From Bifidobacterium tissieri (lineage in GTDB: Bacteria; Actinomycetota; Actinomycetes; Actinomycetales; Bifidobacteriaceae), in assembly GCF_002259645.1 (NCBI RefSeq), contig NZ_MWWV01000002.1, positions 154,980 through 218,979 on the forward strand: DNA of 64,000 nt, read 5' to 3'. The notes beneath the pieces are model-generated. The model was not told where the DNA came from and made no database searches. It was given only the letters and a program-made list of their open reading frames with translations. A program made the translations under genes and the position numbers. This document shows, one piece after another, positions 45,051 to 54,056 of this stretch (positions are counted from its first letter, which is position 1; each line of letters begins with the position of its first letter).

Positions 45051-45896
45051 TCAGATGCATTCGTCCGGCGTGGGGTGCAGCAGCGATGGCGCAGCGCCGA
45101 GCAGCATCCGCGTATAGGGGTCCTGCGGGTTGGTGAGCACGTCGTGGGCCTCGCCATGTTCGACGATGGTGCCGTGGTTCATCACCACGATCTCGTCGGA
45201 CACGTATCGCACGGTCTGGATGTCGTGGCTGATGAACACCATCGACAGTCCGAGCGATTTCTTGAGATCGCTCAGCAGATTGAGGATCTGCGCGCGCACC
45301 GACACGTCGAGGGCGCTTGTCGGTTCGTCGGCGATGATCGCGTCCGGGTTGAGCGACAGGGCTCGGGCGATGGCCACGCGCTGACGCTGGCCGCCGGAAA
45401 GCTGGCCGGGCAGGGCGTTGAGCGCCGACTTGGGCAGACCCACCATGTCGATCAGTTCGTAGGCGCGCTTACGGCGTGATTCCTCATTGCCGAGGCTGTG
45501 CACCACCAGCGGGTCCATGAGCTGCTCCTGTACGCTCATGCGGGCGTTGAGCGCGGTGGCCGGATCCTGGAAGACCACGGAGACCACGCGTCCGATGTCC
45601 ATGCGCTCCTTGGCCGTGCGCCGGGTGACGTCCTGACCCTTGAAGAACACCGTGCCGCCGGTCACGCTTTGCAGTCCGCACATCACGTTCGCGGTGGTGG
45701 ACTTGCCGCAGCCGGACTCGCCGACGATGCCGATCGTGCGTCCGGGCATAAGCCGGAGGTTCACCTTGTTGACGGCGGTGATCTTCTTGGGGTGGAAGAG
45801 CGATCCGGCGCGGGTGGTGAACACGACCTCGATGTCCTTGAGTTCGATGATGGGCGTAGCCTTGCTGGCGTTGCGCTTGCTGTTCGTCTCACTCAT
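45051..45896 (-). CDS. Opp/Dpp-type ABC transporter ATPase (OppF-like), sialic acid locus
   Basis: 281 residues from the ATG at 45896, which overlaps the upstream stop as ATGA; a longer frame to 46058 is only the shadow of the previous gene. Walker A G-E-S-G-C-G-K-S-T, signature L-S-G-G-Q-R-Q-R, Walker B A-I-I-A-D-E-P-T-S-A-L-D and switch I-S-H-D are intact. The C-terminus has the P-Y-T-R-M-L-L oligopeptide-binding extension. Second ATPase of the importer. Confidence 0.93.
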   Translation of the reverse strand: MSETNSKRNASKATPIIELKDIEVVFTTRAGSLFHPKKITAVNKVNLRLMPGRTIGIVGESGCGKSTTANVMCGLQSVTGGTVFFKGQDVTRRTAKERMDIGRVVSVVFQDPATALNARMSVQEQLMDPLVVHSLGNEESRRKRAYELIDMVGLPKSALNALPGQLSGGQRQRVAIARALSLNPDAIIADEPTSALDVSVRAQILNLLSDLKKSLGLSMVFISHDIQTVRYVSDEIVVMNHGTIVEHGEAHDVLTNPQDPYTRMLLGAAPSLLHPTPDECI

Positions 45897-47968
45897 CGCT
45901 GTGCTCCTTTCAGCGCCTTGGCCGCCTCGCGGGCCGCCACTTCGGGGGTTGCCGCGAACCAGTCGTAGGTGAAATCGGGGGCCGGGCCCGGTTCGGGGTC
46001 GTCGGGCTGGCAGGCCACGTAATGCTGGGTTCCAGGTACGACCTTCATCACCGGGCACACGTCCAGACCGTGGTCGGGGCGCGAGGATCGGGGCGCGAAG
46101 CGGTTGCCCTTGGGGAAGTCGGCCGGGCTGGGCACGGTACCGGGCACCTGATGGAGACGGCCCTGACCGGCTTCGATGGAGGTGACGGATCCGAGCAGGC
46201 CTCGCGTGTATTCGTGACGGGGGTCGGTGAGGATCTCCTTGGTGGAGGCCTGTTCGACCACCTGTCCGGCGTACATGACGGTGACGGAGTGGGCCACCTT
46301 GGCCACGAGCGCCAGATCATGCGAGACGAAGATCATAGCGAAGCCGAGCTTCTCGCGCAGTTCGTTGAGCAGGTCGATCACCTGCTTCTGCACGGTCACG
46401 TCGAGGGCGGTGGTGGGTTCGTCGGCGATGATGAGCTTGGGATCGCGGGTGAGGGCCATGGCGATGAGCACGCGCTGACGCTGACCGCCGGAGAGCTCGT
46501 GCGGGTAGGATTCGAGCGTGCGCTTCGGGTCCAGGCCCACGAGTTCGAGCAGTTCCTCGGCGCTGCGGGTGCCGCCGCGGGAGGTGAGCTGTTTCATCTG
46601 CGCCTTGATGAGCATGGACGGGTTGAGGCTGGAGAGCGCGTCCTGATAGACCATGGCGATCTCGTGGCCGCGCAACGCGTTGTGCTCCTTGGGGTCCATG
46701 CCCACCAGGTTCTTGCCGTCGAACAGGATCTCGCCGCTGATCTGGGCCTTGGGGTCGAGCAGTCCCATGATGGCCAGCGAGGTGATCGACTTGCCGCAGC
46801 CGGACTCGCCCACCAGGCCCATGGTCTCGCCGGGGCGTACGGAGAACGACAGGTGGTCCACCACGTTCACGTCACCGTGGCGCGGGAACTTGATGCACAG
46901 GTCCCGAACCTCGATGACCGGCGGTTCCTGCGAAAGCGGGATGAAGCGGTCCTTGCGCCTGAGCTCCGCCTCGCGCAGCTGGGCGAGACGCAGTTCGAGG
47001 TTCTCGTGCTGGGCCTTGTAGGCGGCCACCGGATCGATGAACAGACGATCCTCCTTGCGCTTGAGCTCGGCCTCGTCGGCGGTCTGCCTGATCGGCGCGG
47101 TGGGGGCGGCCACCATGGCGTCGGTGATGCCTTCGGACAGGATGTTCAGGCACAGCACGGTGATCATGATCGCCAGACCGGGGAACATGGCCTGCCACCA
47201 GTAGCCGTACAGCACGCCGGCCTTGGCGGACGAGAGGATGTTGCCCCAGGTGGGCGTGGGCTCGGGGATGCCGGCGTTGATGAAGCTCAGCGACGCCTCG
47301 AACACGATCGCGTCGGCCACCGACAGCGTGGTGAACACCATGACGGGGGCGGCGATGTTGCGCGTCACATGCTTGAACAGGATCCACGGCGCGCGGGCGC
47401 CGGAGACGATCACGGCACGCACGTAGTCCTTGCCGTATTCGCTGATGATGTTCGCTCGTACGATGCGTGCGATCTGCGGCACGTAGAGCACGCCGATCGA
47501 GATGATGATGCCGATCATCGACTGTCCGAGAATCGACACGAACACGGCGGCCAGGGCGATCGTCGGCACGGACATGACCACGTCGATCAGTCGCATGATG
47601 ATTTCGGAGATCCACGTGCGGGAGACGGCGGCGATCGCGCCGATGATCGCGCCCACGACGAGGGCGAACGCGATCGACGTCAGGCCGATGACAAGCGAGT
47701 ACCGGGCGCCGTAGATCACGCGGGAGAACACGTCTCGGCCGAGGTTGTCGGTGCCGAACCAGTGGTCGCCGCTCGGCGAATCGTAGCTCATGGTGATCTC
47801 GGTGGGGTCGTGCGGGGTGACGACGGGCGCGAGGATGGCGGCGAGCGCCAGCACGGCGATCACGATCACGGAGATGCGGGTGCCGATGGTCATGCTCGAC
47901 CAGCGACGGACCTTGACCTTGGTTCCGGGTTTGCTGAATTCCTTGGTTGCGTTGTTGCTTCCGAACAT
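45893..47968 (-). CDS. Fused Opp/Dpp permease (DppC-like) and ATPase (DppD-like)
   Basis: 691 residues. Residues 1-290 are a DppC permease: membrane segment near 30-50, G-T-D-N-L-G-R-D-V-F-S-R and the EAA loop (R-A-V-I-V-S-G-A-R-A-P-W-I-L-F-K-H). A linker of about 60 residues (E-A-E-L-K-R-K-E-D-R, L-R-E-A-E-L-R-R-K) looks helical. Residues 355-620 are a full ATPase with G-E-S-G-C-G-K-S, L-S-G-G-Q-R-Q-R and A-D-E-P-T-T-A-L-D. Fusing one permease to one ATPase is unusual for this family. The stop of the DppB gene is one base away. Confidence 0.92.
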   Translation of the reverse strand: MFGSNNATKEFSKPGTKVKVRRWSSMTIGTRISVIVIAVLALAAILAPVVTPHDPTEITMSYDSPSGDHWFGTDNLGRDVFSRVIYGARYSLVIGLTSIAFALVVGAIIGAIAAVSRTWISEIIMRLIDVVMSVPTIALAAVFVSILGQSMIGIIISIGVLYVPQIARIVRANIISEYGKDYVRAVIVSGARAPWILFKHVTRNIAAPVMVFTTLSVADAIVFEASLSFINAGIPEPTPTWGNILSSAKAGVLYGYWWQAMFPGLAIMITVLCLNILSEGITDAMVAAPTAPIRQTADEAELKRKEDRLFIDPVAAYKAQHENLELRLAQLREAELRRKDRFIPLSQEPPVIEVRDLCIKFPRHGDVNVVDHLSFSVRPGETMGLVGESGCGKSITSLAIMGLLDPKAQISGEILFDGKNLVGMDPKEHNALRGHEIAMVYQDALSSLNPSMLIKAQMKQLTSRGGTRSAEELLELVGLDPKRTLESYPHELSGGQRQRVLIAMALTRDPKLIIADEPTTALDVTVQKQVIDLLNELREKLGFAMIFVSHDLALVAKVAHSVTVMYAGQVVEQASTKEILTDPRHEYTRGLLGSVTSIEAGQGRLHQVPGTVPSPADFPKGNRFAPRSSRPDHGLDVCPVMKVVPGTQHYVACQPDDPEPGPAPDFTYDWFAATPEVAAREAAKALKGAQR

Positions 47969-47969
47969 G

Positions 47970-48926
47970 TCACACCGTCCTGATTCGCGGGTTGATGAGC
48001 ACGTACAGCAGGTCGACGATCACGTTGACCACCATGAACGCCAGGGCGACGACGAGCACCACGCCCTGCACGAGCATCGGCTGGTTGTTGTTGATGCCGT
48101 CGAACATAGCGGTGCCCATGCCGGGCAGAGAGAAGATGACCTCGATGACGATCGCGCCGCCCATCAGGTAGCCGATCTTCATGCCGAGTACGGTGACCGG
48201 AGTGATCAGCGCGTTGCGGAACACGTTGCGTGCCACGACCACGCGTTTGGGCACGCCCGCGCCAATGGCGGTGCGCACGTAGTCCTTGTCGAGCTCCTCG
48301 ACCATGGAGGTGCGGATGATGCGGGTCAGCGAGCCGGCGACGGGCAGGCCGAGTGCGAAGCTGGGCATGGCCATGCGGGCGAGGTAGCCGGACGGGTCCT
48401 GCGTGAATGCGGGCAGTTCGCCGGCACCGGGCAGCCAGGACAGCTGGATCTGCAGCAGGTAGATGAGCAGCACGCCGAGCCAGAACGACGGGGTGGCGAT
48501 GGCGATGATGGACACGACTCGGATGGTCTGGTCGACCCAGGTGTCGCGGTAGAGGGCGGCGAGTACGCCGAAGATCACGGCGAGGACCACGGCGATGAGC
48601 AGACCGATGAACGTCAGCTGCAGGGTGATCGGGAAGGCGTCGGCGATGCGCGCGCCCACGGAGTCCTTGTTGACGCCGTATACGCCGAGGTCGCCGTGCA
48701 GCAGGCCGCCGAGGTAGGAGAAGAACTGCTCCCACCAGGGGCGGTCGAAGCCCATCTCGTGGCGGTATGCGGCGAGCGCCTCGGGGGTGGCGTTTTCGCC
48801 GAGTGCGGCGACGGCGGGATCGTACTGTGAGAACGACATGAGGAAGTAGACGAGCAGTGTCACTCCGAATGCCATGAATGGCAGGGCGATCAGTCGTCTG
48901 CCAAGAAGTCGTAGAAGATTATTCAC
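47970..48926 (-). CDS. Opp/Dpp-type permease (DppB-like), sialic acid locus
   Basis: 318 residues from a GTG at 48926 with GGGAGA upstream; a frame extending to 49106 adds non-coding residues. Six membrane segments; the DppB N-terminus (L-L-R-L-L-G-R-R-L-I-A-L-P-F) and EAA loop (R-T-A-I-G-A-G-V-P-K-R-V-V-V-A-R-N) are typical. Second permease of the importer. Confidence 0.92.
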   Translation of the reverse strand: MNNLLRLLGRRLIALPFMAFGVTLLVYFLMSFSQYDPAVAALGENATPEALAAYRHEMGFDRPWWEQFFSYLGGLLHGDLGVYGVNKDSVGARIADAFPITLQLTFIGLLIAVVLAVIFGVLAALYRDTWVDQTIRVVSIIAIATPSFWLGVLLIYLLQIQLSWLPGAGELPAFTQDPSGYLARMAMPSFALGLPVAGSLTRIIRTSMVEELDKDYVRTAIGAGVPKRVVVARNVFRNALITPVTVLGMKIGYLMGGAIVIEVIFSLPGMGTAMFDGINNNQPMLVQGVVLVVALAFMVVNVIVDLLYVLINPRIRTV

Positions 48927-49110
48927 GTCTGTGTCTCCCAATGAATGGTGAACATGAATGCGGTCGGTCGTGTGGCCGACGGACGGTGAGGCGGCATGGC
49001 TGTCGCCGGGCCTTGACGAACAGGAGAAAGAACAAGAGAGGAACCGGCCCGCGGATGCGGATTGTGTGGGTGTTGGATCAGTGATCCGGTCCACGGGCCG
49101 GGGCATTGAT

Positions 49111-49150
49111 CAGCCGTTCGCGATCGATGAATGATGGCCGCGAACGGCTG
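49111..49150. terminator. Hairpin between binding-protein and permease genes
   Basis: CAGCCGTTCGCG (49111-49122) pairs perfectly with CGCGAACGGCTG (49139-49150), 50 bases after the binding-protein stop. Such hairpins commonly protect or partly terminate the transcript so the binding protein is made in excess. Confidence 0.6.
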
Positions 49151-49198
49151 AACGACTGCGGCCGGCTTGCGGCCGTTTGTTGGTTGGGAAGGGGTGGG

Positions 49199-50770
49199 CT
49201 ACTTGCTGAGCTTGGCTTCCACCAGATTGATGCCGGTGGAGCCGATGGGCTGGAACTTCTCGAACACGCCCTTCTTGACGGCGGTGGTCGTCTTGCGGTG
49301 GAACAGCGGGTAGAGCGGCACCTGCTCGCTGAGCAGGTCGAAGCACTGGTTCCAGTACTCCTGGCGTTCCTGGTCGCTGCTGGCTGCGATGGCCTTGTCC
49401 ATCAGCTCGTGGAGCTGGTTGTAGCCGTCGGAGTCCTTCCAGAAGGTGCGGGTCCTGGTCCAGGCGTTGTCGCCGTACCACCAGTTCATGAGCAGATCGG
49501 GGTCGTTGCCGAACACGGACGGATCACCGGGGGCGAGGACCATCGAGTAGTCGGCGTCGGCCTTGTCGGTCACGTTCGGGTAGAGGGCGGAGGATGCCAT
49601 GGACTGGATGTCCACGTTCATGCCGATCTGGGCGAGATCGTTCTTGATCTGCGGCGCCAGCTGGGTGATCCAGGACTGGTCGGTGGTGTACAGGGTGAAT
49701 TTGAGCTCACCGGTCACGCCGGCGTCCTTGAGCAGTTTCTTGGCCTTGGTCAGATCCTGCTTGTAGACGGTGCTGGCCTTGTGGTAGTTGGGGAAGTTCT
49801 CGGGCAGGAAGCTGGTGGCGGCGGTGGCCTGTCCGTTCATCTGGTTGTCGATGAGCTTCTGCGTGTCGATGGCGTAGAACACGGCCTGACGCACCTCGGC
49901 CTTGTCGAACGGGGCCTTCTTGGTGTTGAACATCAGGAACGGCTGGTTGAAGCCCTGCACGGTGTCGAGTTCGGATCCGGAGGATTCGAGGGTCTTGAAC
50001 GCGTTGGCGGGCACCATTTCCATGACGTCGGTCTTGCCGGCCTGCATGGCGGTGACGCGGGAGGTGTCGTCCACGGCCACGTTCCACACCATGTGTTTGG
50101 TCTGCGCCTTGTAGTCGCCGTTGTACTGGTCGTTCCGGTCGAACTTGACCTGCTGGTCGGTGATCTCGGTGTACTTCCACGGGCCGGAACCGACGGGCTG
50201 GGCCTTGAGGTCGGCGTCGCTCATGGAGGTCGGCACGATCTGGATGAGGGCCAGACGCTGCTTGAACATCGGGAAGGCCCGCTTGAGCGTGAAGGTCACC
50301 TGGTTGTCGCCCTTGGCCTCCACGTTCTGGATGAAGTCGAGCATGGAGACGTAGAGGCTGCCTTCGGCGGTGGTGCGCTTCCACGAGCTGACCACGTCCT
50401 CGGGGGTGACGGCGGTACCGTCGGAGAACTTGGCGCCGTCACGCAGGGTGACCACGTATTCGGTGTCGGACACCTGCTCCGGCTCACCCTTGGCCAGGGC
50501 GTTGTAGACGGAGAAATCCGAGTAGTTGAGTGCGTAGAGCGGTTCGGTCACGTGCCAGTTGCCGGCCATGGCGAGGGCGCTGGACGTGGTGGATGGGGCG
50601 AAGTCACGGCTGGCGTATGCCACCTGTGCGGTGATGGTGTCGGCCACGGCGGTGCCGGACGAGGTCTTGGCGGTATCTCCACCGCCGCCGCATGCGCCGA
50701 GACTGAGCGTCATGGCGCCGGCGACGACCAGGGCCGCGGCCTTGGTCAGTCGGTTCCTGAATAACGACAT
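49199..50770 (-). CDS. Family-5 solute-binding lipoprotein, probable sialic acid binder
   Basis: 523 residues from the ATG at 50770 (AAAGGAG upstream); the frame extending to 51004 runs through the hairpin array and is not coding. Signal peptide with lipobox L-G-A-C near 24-27 followed by G-G-G-G. The remainder has the fold-typical G-P-W-K-Y and V-T-L-R-D-G-A-K-F-S-D-G-T motifs of the OppA/DppA family. First gene of the transporter operon, preceded by two possible regulator sites. Confidence 0.93.
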   Translation of the reverse strand: MSLFRNRLTKAAALVVAGAMTLSLGACGGGGDTAKTSSGTAVADTITAQVAYASRDFAPSTTSSALAMAGNWHVTEPLYALNYSDFSVYNALAKGEPEQVSDTEYVVTLRDGAKFSDGTAVTPEDVVSSWKRTTAEGSLYVSMLDFIQNVEAKGDNQVTFTLKRAFPMFKQRLALIQIVPTSMSDADLKAQPVGSGPWKYTEITDQQVKFDRNDQYNGDYKAQTKHMVWNVAVDDTSRVTAMQAGKTDVMEMVPANAFKTLESSGSELDTVQGFNQPFLMFNTKKAPFDKAEVRQAVFYAIDTQKLIDNQMNGQATAATSFLPENFPNYHKASTVYKQDLTKAKKLLKDAGVTGELKFTLYTTDQSWITQLAPQIKNDLAQIGMNVDIQSMASSALYPNVTDKADADYSMVLAPGDPSVFGNDPDLLMNWWYGDNAWTRTRTFWKDSDGYNQLHELMDKAIAASSDQERQEYWNQCFDLLSEQVPLYPLFHRKTTTAVKKGVFEKFQPIGSTGINLVEAKLSK

Positions 50771-50845
50771 CGTAGTGCTCTCCTTTGATTTCCTACTTCC
50801 TTGAATGCCCGGGATGCCTCGACGCGTCCCGAACTTGGCATAATC

Positions 50846-50901
50846 ATATGACGTCTGATGTCTTACCGCAATACGGAGTGTCGTATGACATCTGATCTCT
50901 T
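50846..50901. promoter_or_regulatory. Two candidate NanR-type sites upstream of the transporter
   Basis: GACGTCTGATGTC within 50846-50865 and GACATCTGATCTC within 50884-50901 match the right half of the palindrome seen at 53868-53890 upstream of the DUF4862-nanK-nanE operon. The first also contains GACGTC at its centre. Confidence 0.5.
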
Positions 50902-50960
50902 GGCTGTCGTACACACTTCGTCGTATATACGCCAATTCCAATCCCTCGGGCACACAGTAC

Positions 50961-51100
50961 GGTACCCATACGACGCACGCATACGTCATATGGGCACCAA
51001 ACAAACACTACGGTGCCTGTTCAACACACGAATGCGTCGGACAGGCACCGGACGATCGGCTCGGTGCCCATATGACGCAGCCGTGCGTCAGACAGGCACC
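50961..51100. repeat. Array of three 38-bp hairpins with 51-bp period
   Basis: Hairpins at 50961-50998, 51012-51049 and 51063-51100 begin GGTACCCAT, GGTGCCTGT and GGTGCCCAT and end with GGGCACC or AGGCACC; internal GACGCA/TGCGTC pairs are best kept in the third. Spacing is 13 bases. Lies between nanE and the transporter operon. Built on the same plan as the 52-bp array near 18 kb but from a different sequence. Confidence 0.8.
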
Positions 51101-51124
51101 GAACCCGCGAATCACAAACCGGAC

Positions 51125-51799
51125 TCAGCCTTTGAGCCGCGCGGCGAACCACCGCGTGATGCTGGTCGGATGGGTGATCGCCGTGCCGACGACCGCCGCC
51201 CAGGCTCCGCGCCGCATCACCTCGGCCAGTTGATCGGGCGTGTGGATGCGTCCCTCGCACAGCACCGGCACATCGGGGAACGCGTCGACCATCTGCCCGA
51301 GCAGTTCGAAATCGGGACCATCGGTTTTCTCCCGTTCGCCGGTGTATCCCGACAGCGTGGTGGAGATGATATCGGTGCCGGCGTCGACGGCCTGCTGTGC
51401 ATCGGCGAAACTTCCGCAGTCGGCCATCACGATCACACCGTCGCGATGCAGCGCCTCCACGGTCTGCGCATACGTGAGGCCGTCGGGCCGCGGCCGACGT
51501 GTGGCGTCGATGGCCACGATGTCGGCTCCGGCGGCTGCGCAACAGCGCGCATGACGCAGCGTGGGCGTGATATACACGCCGTCGTCACCCTCCTTCCAGA
51601 TGCCGATGACCGGCACCTTCACCTGCCCCTTGATCGCGGCGATGTCGGCGAGACCCTGGCAGCGGATGGCCACCGCCCCGCCGATCTCCGCGGCCATGGC
51701 CATCTGCGCCATGGTCTCCGGATGCCGCAGCGGCTCGCCCGGATACGCCTGGCAGCTGACCACCAGACCGCCCTTGATCTGTTCGATGATCGGATTCAT
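51125..51799 (-). CDS. nanE: N-acetylmannosamine-6-phosphate 2-epimerase
   Basis: 224 residues. Converts ManNAc-6-P to GlcNAc-6-P. The NanE start (K-G-G-L-V-V-S-C-Q-A) at about 9-18, catalytic region I-G-I-W-K near 68-72, and G-T-D-I-I-S-T-T-L-S-G-Y-T near 148-160 are typical. Third gene of the DUF4862-nanK-nanE unit, 32 bases after nanK. Confidence 0.95.
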   Translation of the reverse strand: MNPIIEQIKGGLVVSCQAYPGEPLRHPETMAQMAMAAEIGGAVAIRCQGLADIAAIKGQVKVPVIGIWKEGDDGVYITPTLRHARCCAAAGADIVAIDATRRPRPDGLTYAQTVEALHRDGVIVMADCGSFADAQQAVDAGTDIISTTLSGYTGEREKTDGPDFELLGQMVDAFPDVPVLCEGRIHTPDQLAEVMRRGAWAAVVGTAITHPTSITRWFAARLKG

Positions 51800-51831
51800 A
51801 TGATGCTCCTTTGCATGATCACGTATGACGA

Positions 51832-52845
51832 TTACGCATGACAGATATCTGAGTATGCGGCGAACGCCGCAGCCGCGCCGATCAGCGGGGCGTCACCGCC
51901 AAGCCGCCCGCGCAGCAGCGGCGTGGATCGCAGCAACGGCAGCGCGCCGTCGGCGAACCCCTCGCGCAGGGCCCGCCACCACACCTCGCCGGCGTTGACC
52001 ACCGATCCGGACAGCACGATCGCCGCCGGGTCGATGAGATTGCCCATGCCGGCGAGGCATTCGCCAAGCGCACGCGCGCTCATGGTCAGGATCTCCACGG
52101 CGTACCGCTCCCCCGCCGCCGCGCGCCGCGCGATCGCGGCGGCGTTCGCAGCCGGAGCCACATCATCGGGACGACGGGATTCGAACAGGTCGGCGATGCC
52201 GGTGCCCGATGCCACCGGTTCGATATGCCCGCTGGTCGTACCGCACGAACAGCGCATGCCTGTGCCCAGACCGTGTGGCATATGACCGACATGTCCGGCC
52301 ACGCCATGCGCGCCGGTGATCAGCCGCCCATGATCCACGACCGCGCCGCCGATGCCCGTACCTACGCCCACCGACAGCATGATCGGATATCCGCGACCGG
52401 CTCCATACAATGCCTCGCCGATGCCGTGCGCACCCACGTCGCCCACCATATGCACGGGCAGGCCCGTGGCCTCGCCGACCGCCGCCGTGATATGCTGCCC
52501 GGCCCAGCCCGGCATCAGATCGGTGGCGGACAGGATCACCCCGGACGACGAATCGACCACGCCGGCCGAACCGATGCCCACACCGACGATGTCCACGCCA
52601 TCATGCGCGCATCGTTCGATCCGCCGGACTGCGAATTCCACCAGACGTTCGCGCACATCGTCGCCGCCACGATCGGCAAGGGTGGGAATCATCTCGACAT
52701 CGGCGACCACGGGCTGAGCCAGCGAATCAACGGACGGCAACGACACCACGCCCGACGCGATCTTGGTGCCGCCGATGTCGAAGGCGAGATACCGGCGCTC
52801 GCCATTCGCCATGCTGACGCCGTCCGTCGTACCGACGCCGCTCAT
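51832..52845 (-). CDS. nanK: ROK-family kinase, probable N-acetylmannosamine kinase
   Basis: 337 residues. ATP-binding motif F-D-I-G-G-T-K-I-A at about 23-31, S-V-G-V-G-T-G-I-G-G-A-V, and the ROK zinc site C-G-T-T-S-G-H-I-E-P-V-A-S-G-T-G near 209-224 although the first Cys pair (R-C-S-C-G) is unusual in spacing. Context with NanE supports phosphorylation of ManNAc. Start overlaps the DUF4862 stop as ATGA. Confidence 0.88.
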   Translation of the reverse strand: MSGVGTTDGVSMANGERRYLAFDIGGTKIASGVVSLPSVDSLAQPVVADVEMIPTLADRGGDDVRERLVEFAVRRIERCAHDGVDIVGVGIGSAGVVDSSSGVILSATDLMPGWAGQHITAAVGEATGLPVHMVGDVGAHGIGEALYGAGRGYPIMLSVGVGTGIGGAVVDHGRLITGAHGVAGHVGHMPHGLGTGMRCSCGTTSGHIEPVASGTGIADLFESRRPDDVAPAANAAAIARRAAAGERYAVEILTMSARALGECLAGMGNLIDPAAIVLSGSVVNAGEVWWRALREGFADGALPLLRSTPLLRGRLGGDAPLIGAAAAFAAYSDICHA

Positions 52846-53789
52846 TGCCCCACCACCGCGTGGTGAATGCGTTCAAGATAACCGACCCGCTCACGCAGAT
52901 CGCTGTCACCGGGCACGCAGACCTTGGCCCCGATGTATTCCAACGATTCGCACGTCATGGCCGCAGCCACGCATGCGCGGATATGGTCGGAGTCCATCAG
53001 CGACGTGGGCTCGTCGGGGTTCATGGGCAGGTGGCCGTCGATCCATGCGTAGCCGTATTGCGTGACGTCCGGACCGGCTCCGGAGAACATGAGTCCGGTG
53101 AGCACGCCGGCCTGCGCCGCCGCCGTGACGTGGGCAAGCGGCAGGTTCGCATCCCGCCCCTCCACGCAGCTGCGCCCCCAGTTCACGGTCAGGCCCACGC
53201 CGGCCTGTCGGCACAGTTCGATTTCGGCGTCGATCGGCAGGAAGCCCTTCTCCGGCTTCTGTCCGTCGACGAATCGATCGCAGTGTTCGATCACCAGTCG
53301 TGTGCCTCGCCAGTCCCATGACGTTAGTTCGGCGAGGGACCGCCGCATGGCGTCGGCATCGGCACGGCCGGTGGGTGCCGAATGCAGCTCCACGAAGGCC
53401 ACGTCGTTGGCTCCACGACGCTCGGTCAGATCGGCGATGACGTCGTTGATGTTCCGAACGAACTCGATCGCGGCATGACGTCCGTCATCATTAGGACTTG
53501 CCAAACCGAAACCGGGATCGCGCCCGACTGCCTGCATGGTGCCGGGAATGGCGGTGATCACGTTGCGGCACCAGACGGGCGGCAACGCGTCGGCGTACCA
53601 TGCACGATCCGTTGGATCGGCAAGATCGCCGGGGTATGGGATTTCAATGGCGTCGACCCACGACTGTTCGCCAAGCAGTTCATAGTATTTCCGCTGGTCG
53701 TCCCTGTGATGCGGGAGCGACGCGTATGCGCCGACCACGAAGGTGGGCTGGATCATCATTCCTCCTTGATACGCCGTTGCGTGACTCAT
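52842..53789 (-). CDS. DUF4862 family protein of the nan operon
   Basis: 315 residues. The pattern (V-G-A-Y-A-S-L-P, I-E-I-P-Y-P-G-D, W-C-R-N-V-I-T-A-I-P-G-T, L-V-I-E-H-C-D, G-L-T-V-N-W-G-R) suggests an alpha/beta barrel related to xylose-isomerase-type TIM barrels, with conserved Glu, His and Asn in metal-site-like positions. First gene of the operon with nanK and nanE. An enzyme of sugar isomerisation or epimerisation, for example mutarotation or repair of a sialic acid intermediate, would fit; this is inference. Confidence 0.75.
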   Translation of the reverse strand: MSHATAYQGGMMIQPTFVVGAYASLPHHRDDQRKYYELLGEQSWVDAIEIPYPGDLADPTDRAWYADALPPVWCRNVITAIPGTMQAVGRDPGFGLASPNDDGRHAAIEFVRNINDVIADLTERRGANDVAFVELHSAPTGRADADAMRRSLAELTSWDWRGTRLVIEHCDRFVDGQKPEKGFLPIDAEIELCRQAGVGLTVNWGRSCVEGRDANLPLAHVTAAAQAGVLTGLMFSGAGPDVTQYGYAWIDGHLPMNPDEPTSLMDSDHIRACVAAAMTCESLEYIGAKVCVPGDSDLRERVGYLERIHHAVVGQ

Positions 53790-53867
53790 CGTCGAATACG
53801 CATATCGTCCGATTCAGTCGGACCGTGCATGTCGGTTGCATAACCCGGCAATGACCACAGTCTACCA

Positions 53868-53890
53868 CGACATCAGACGTCTGATCTATT
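53868..53890. promoter_or_regulatory. Candidate NanR operator upstream of DUF4862-nanK-nanE
   Basis: ATCAGACGTCTGAT is a perfect 14-base palindrome within GACATCAGACGTCTGATCT. Half-sites with the same order occur upstream of the sialic acid transporter operon. This agrees with one regulator for both operons. Confidence 0.55.
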
Positions 53891-54056
53891 TCATGTCGGC
53901 GTACCGCCCGATAGCCCCCTTGATTACAGCTCAGTCGCAACGCACAATGTGACGCAACCCGCACATCCACCCACGACTACGGCTCGTTCCACAATGACCA
54001 CGAAAACGTCCATAGCCCCCGATGACGTTCCGTGCCATATACACCGTACAACGAAA

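Noticed and set aside
45897..46058. Longer OppF-like protein
   Set aside because: The extra 54 codons are an Arg/Gly/Pro-rich shadow of the end of the upstream fusion gene; the ATGA overlap marks the real start.
50771..51004. Longer binding-protein start
   Set aside because: The extension crosses the operator sites and hairpin array, whereas the ATG at 50770 has AAAGGAG and begins a normal lipoprotein signal.
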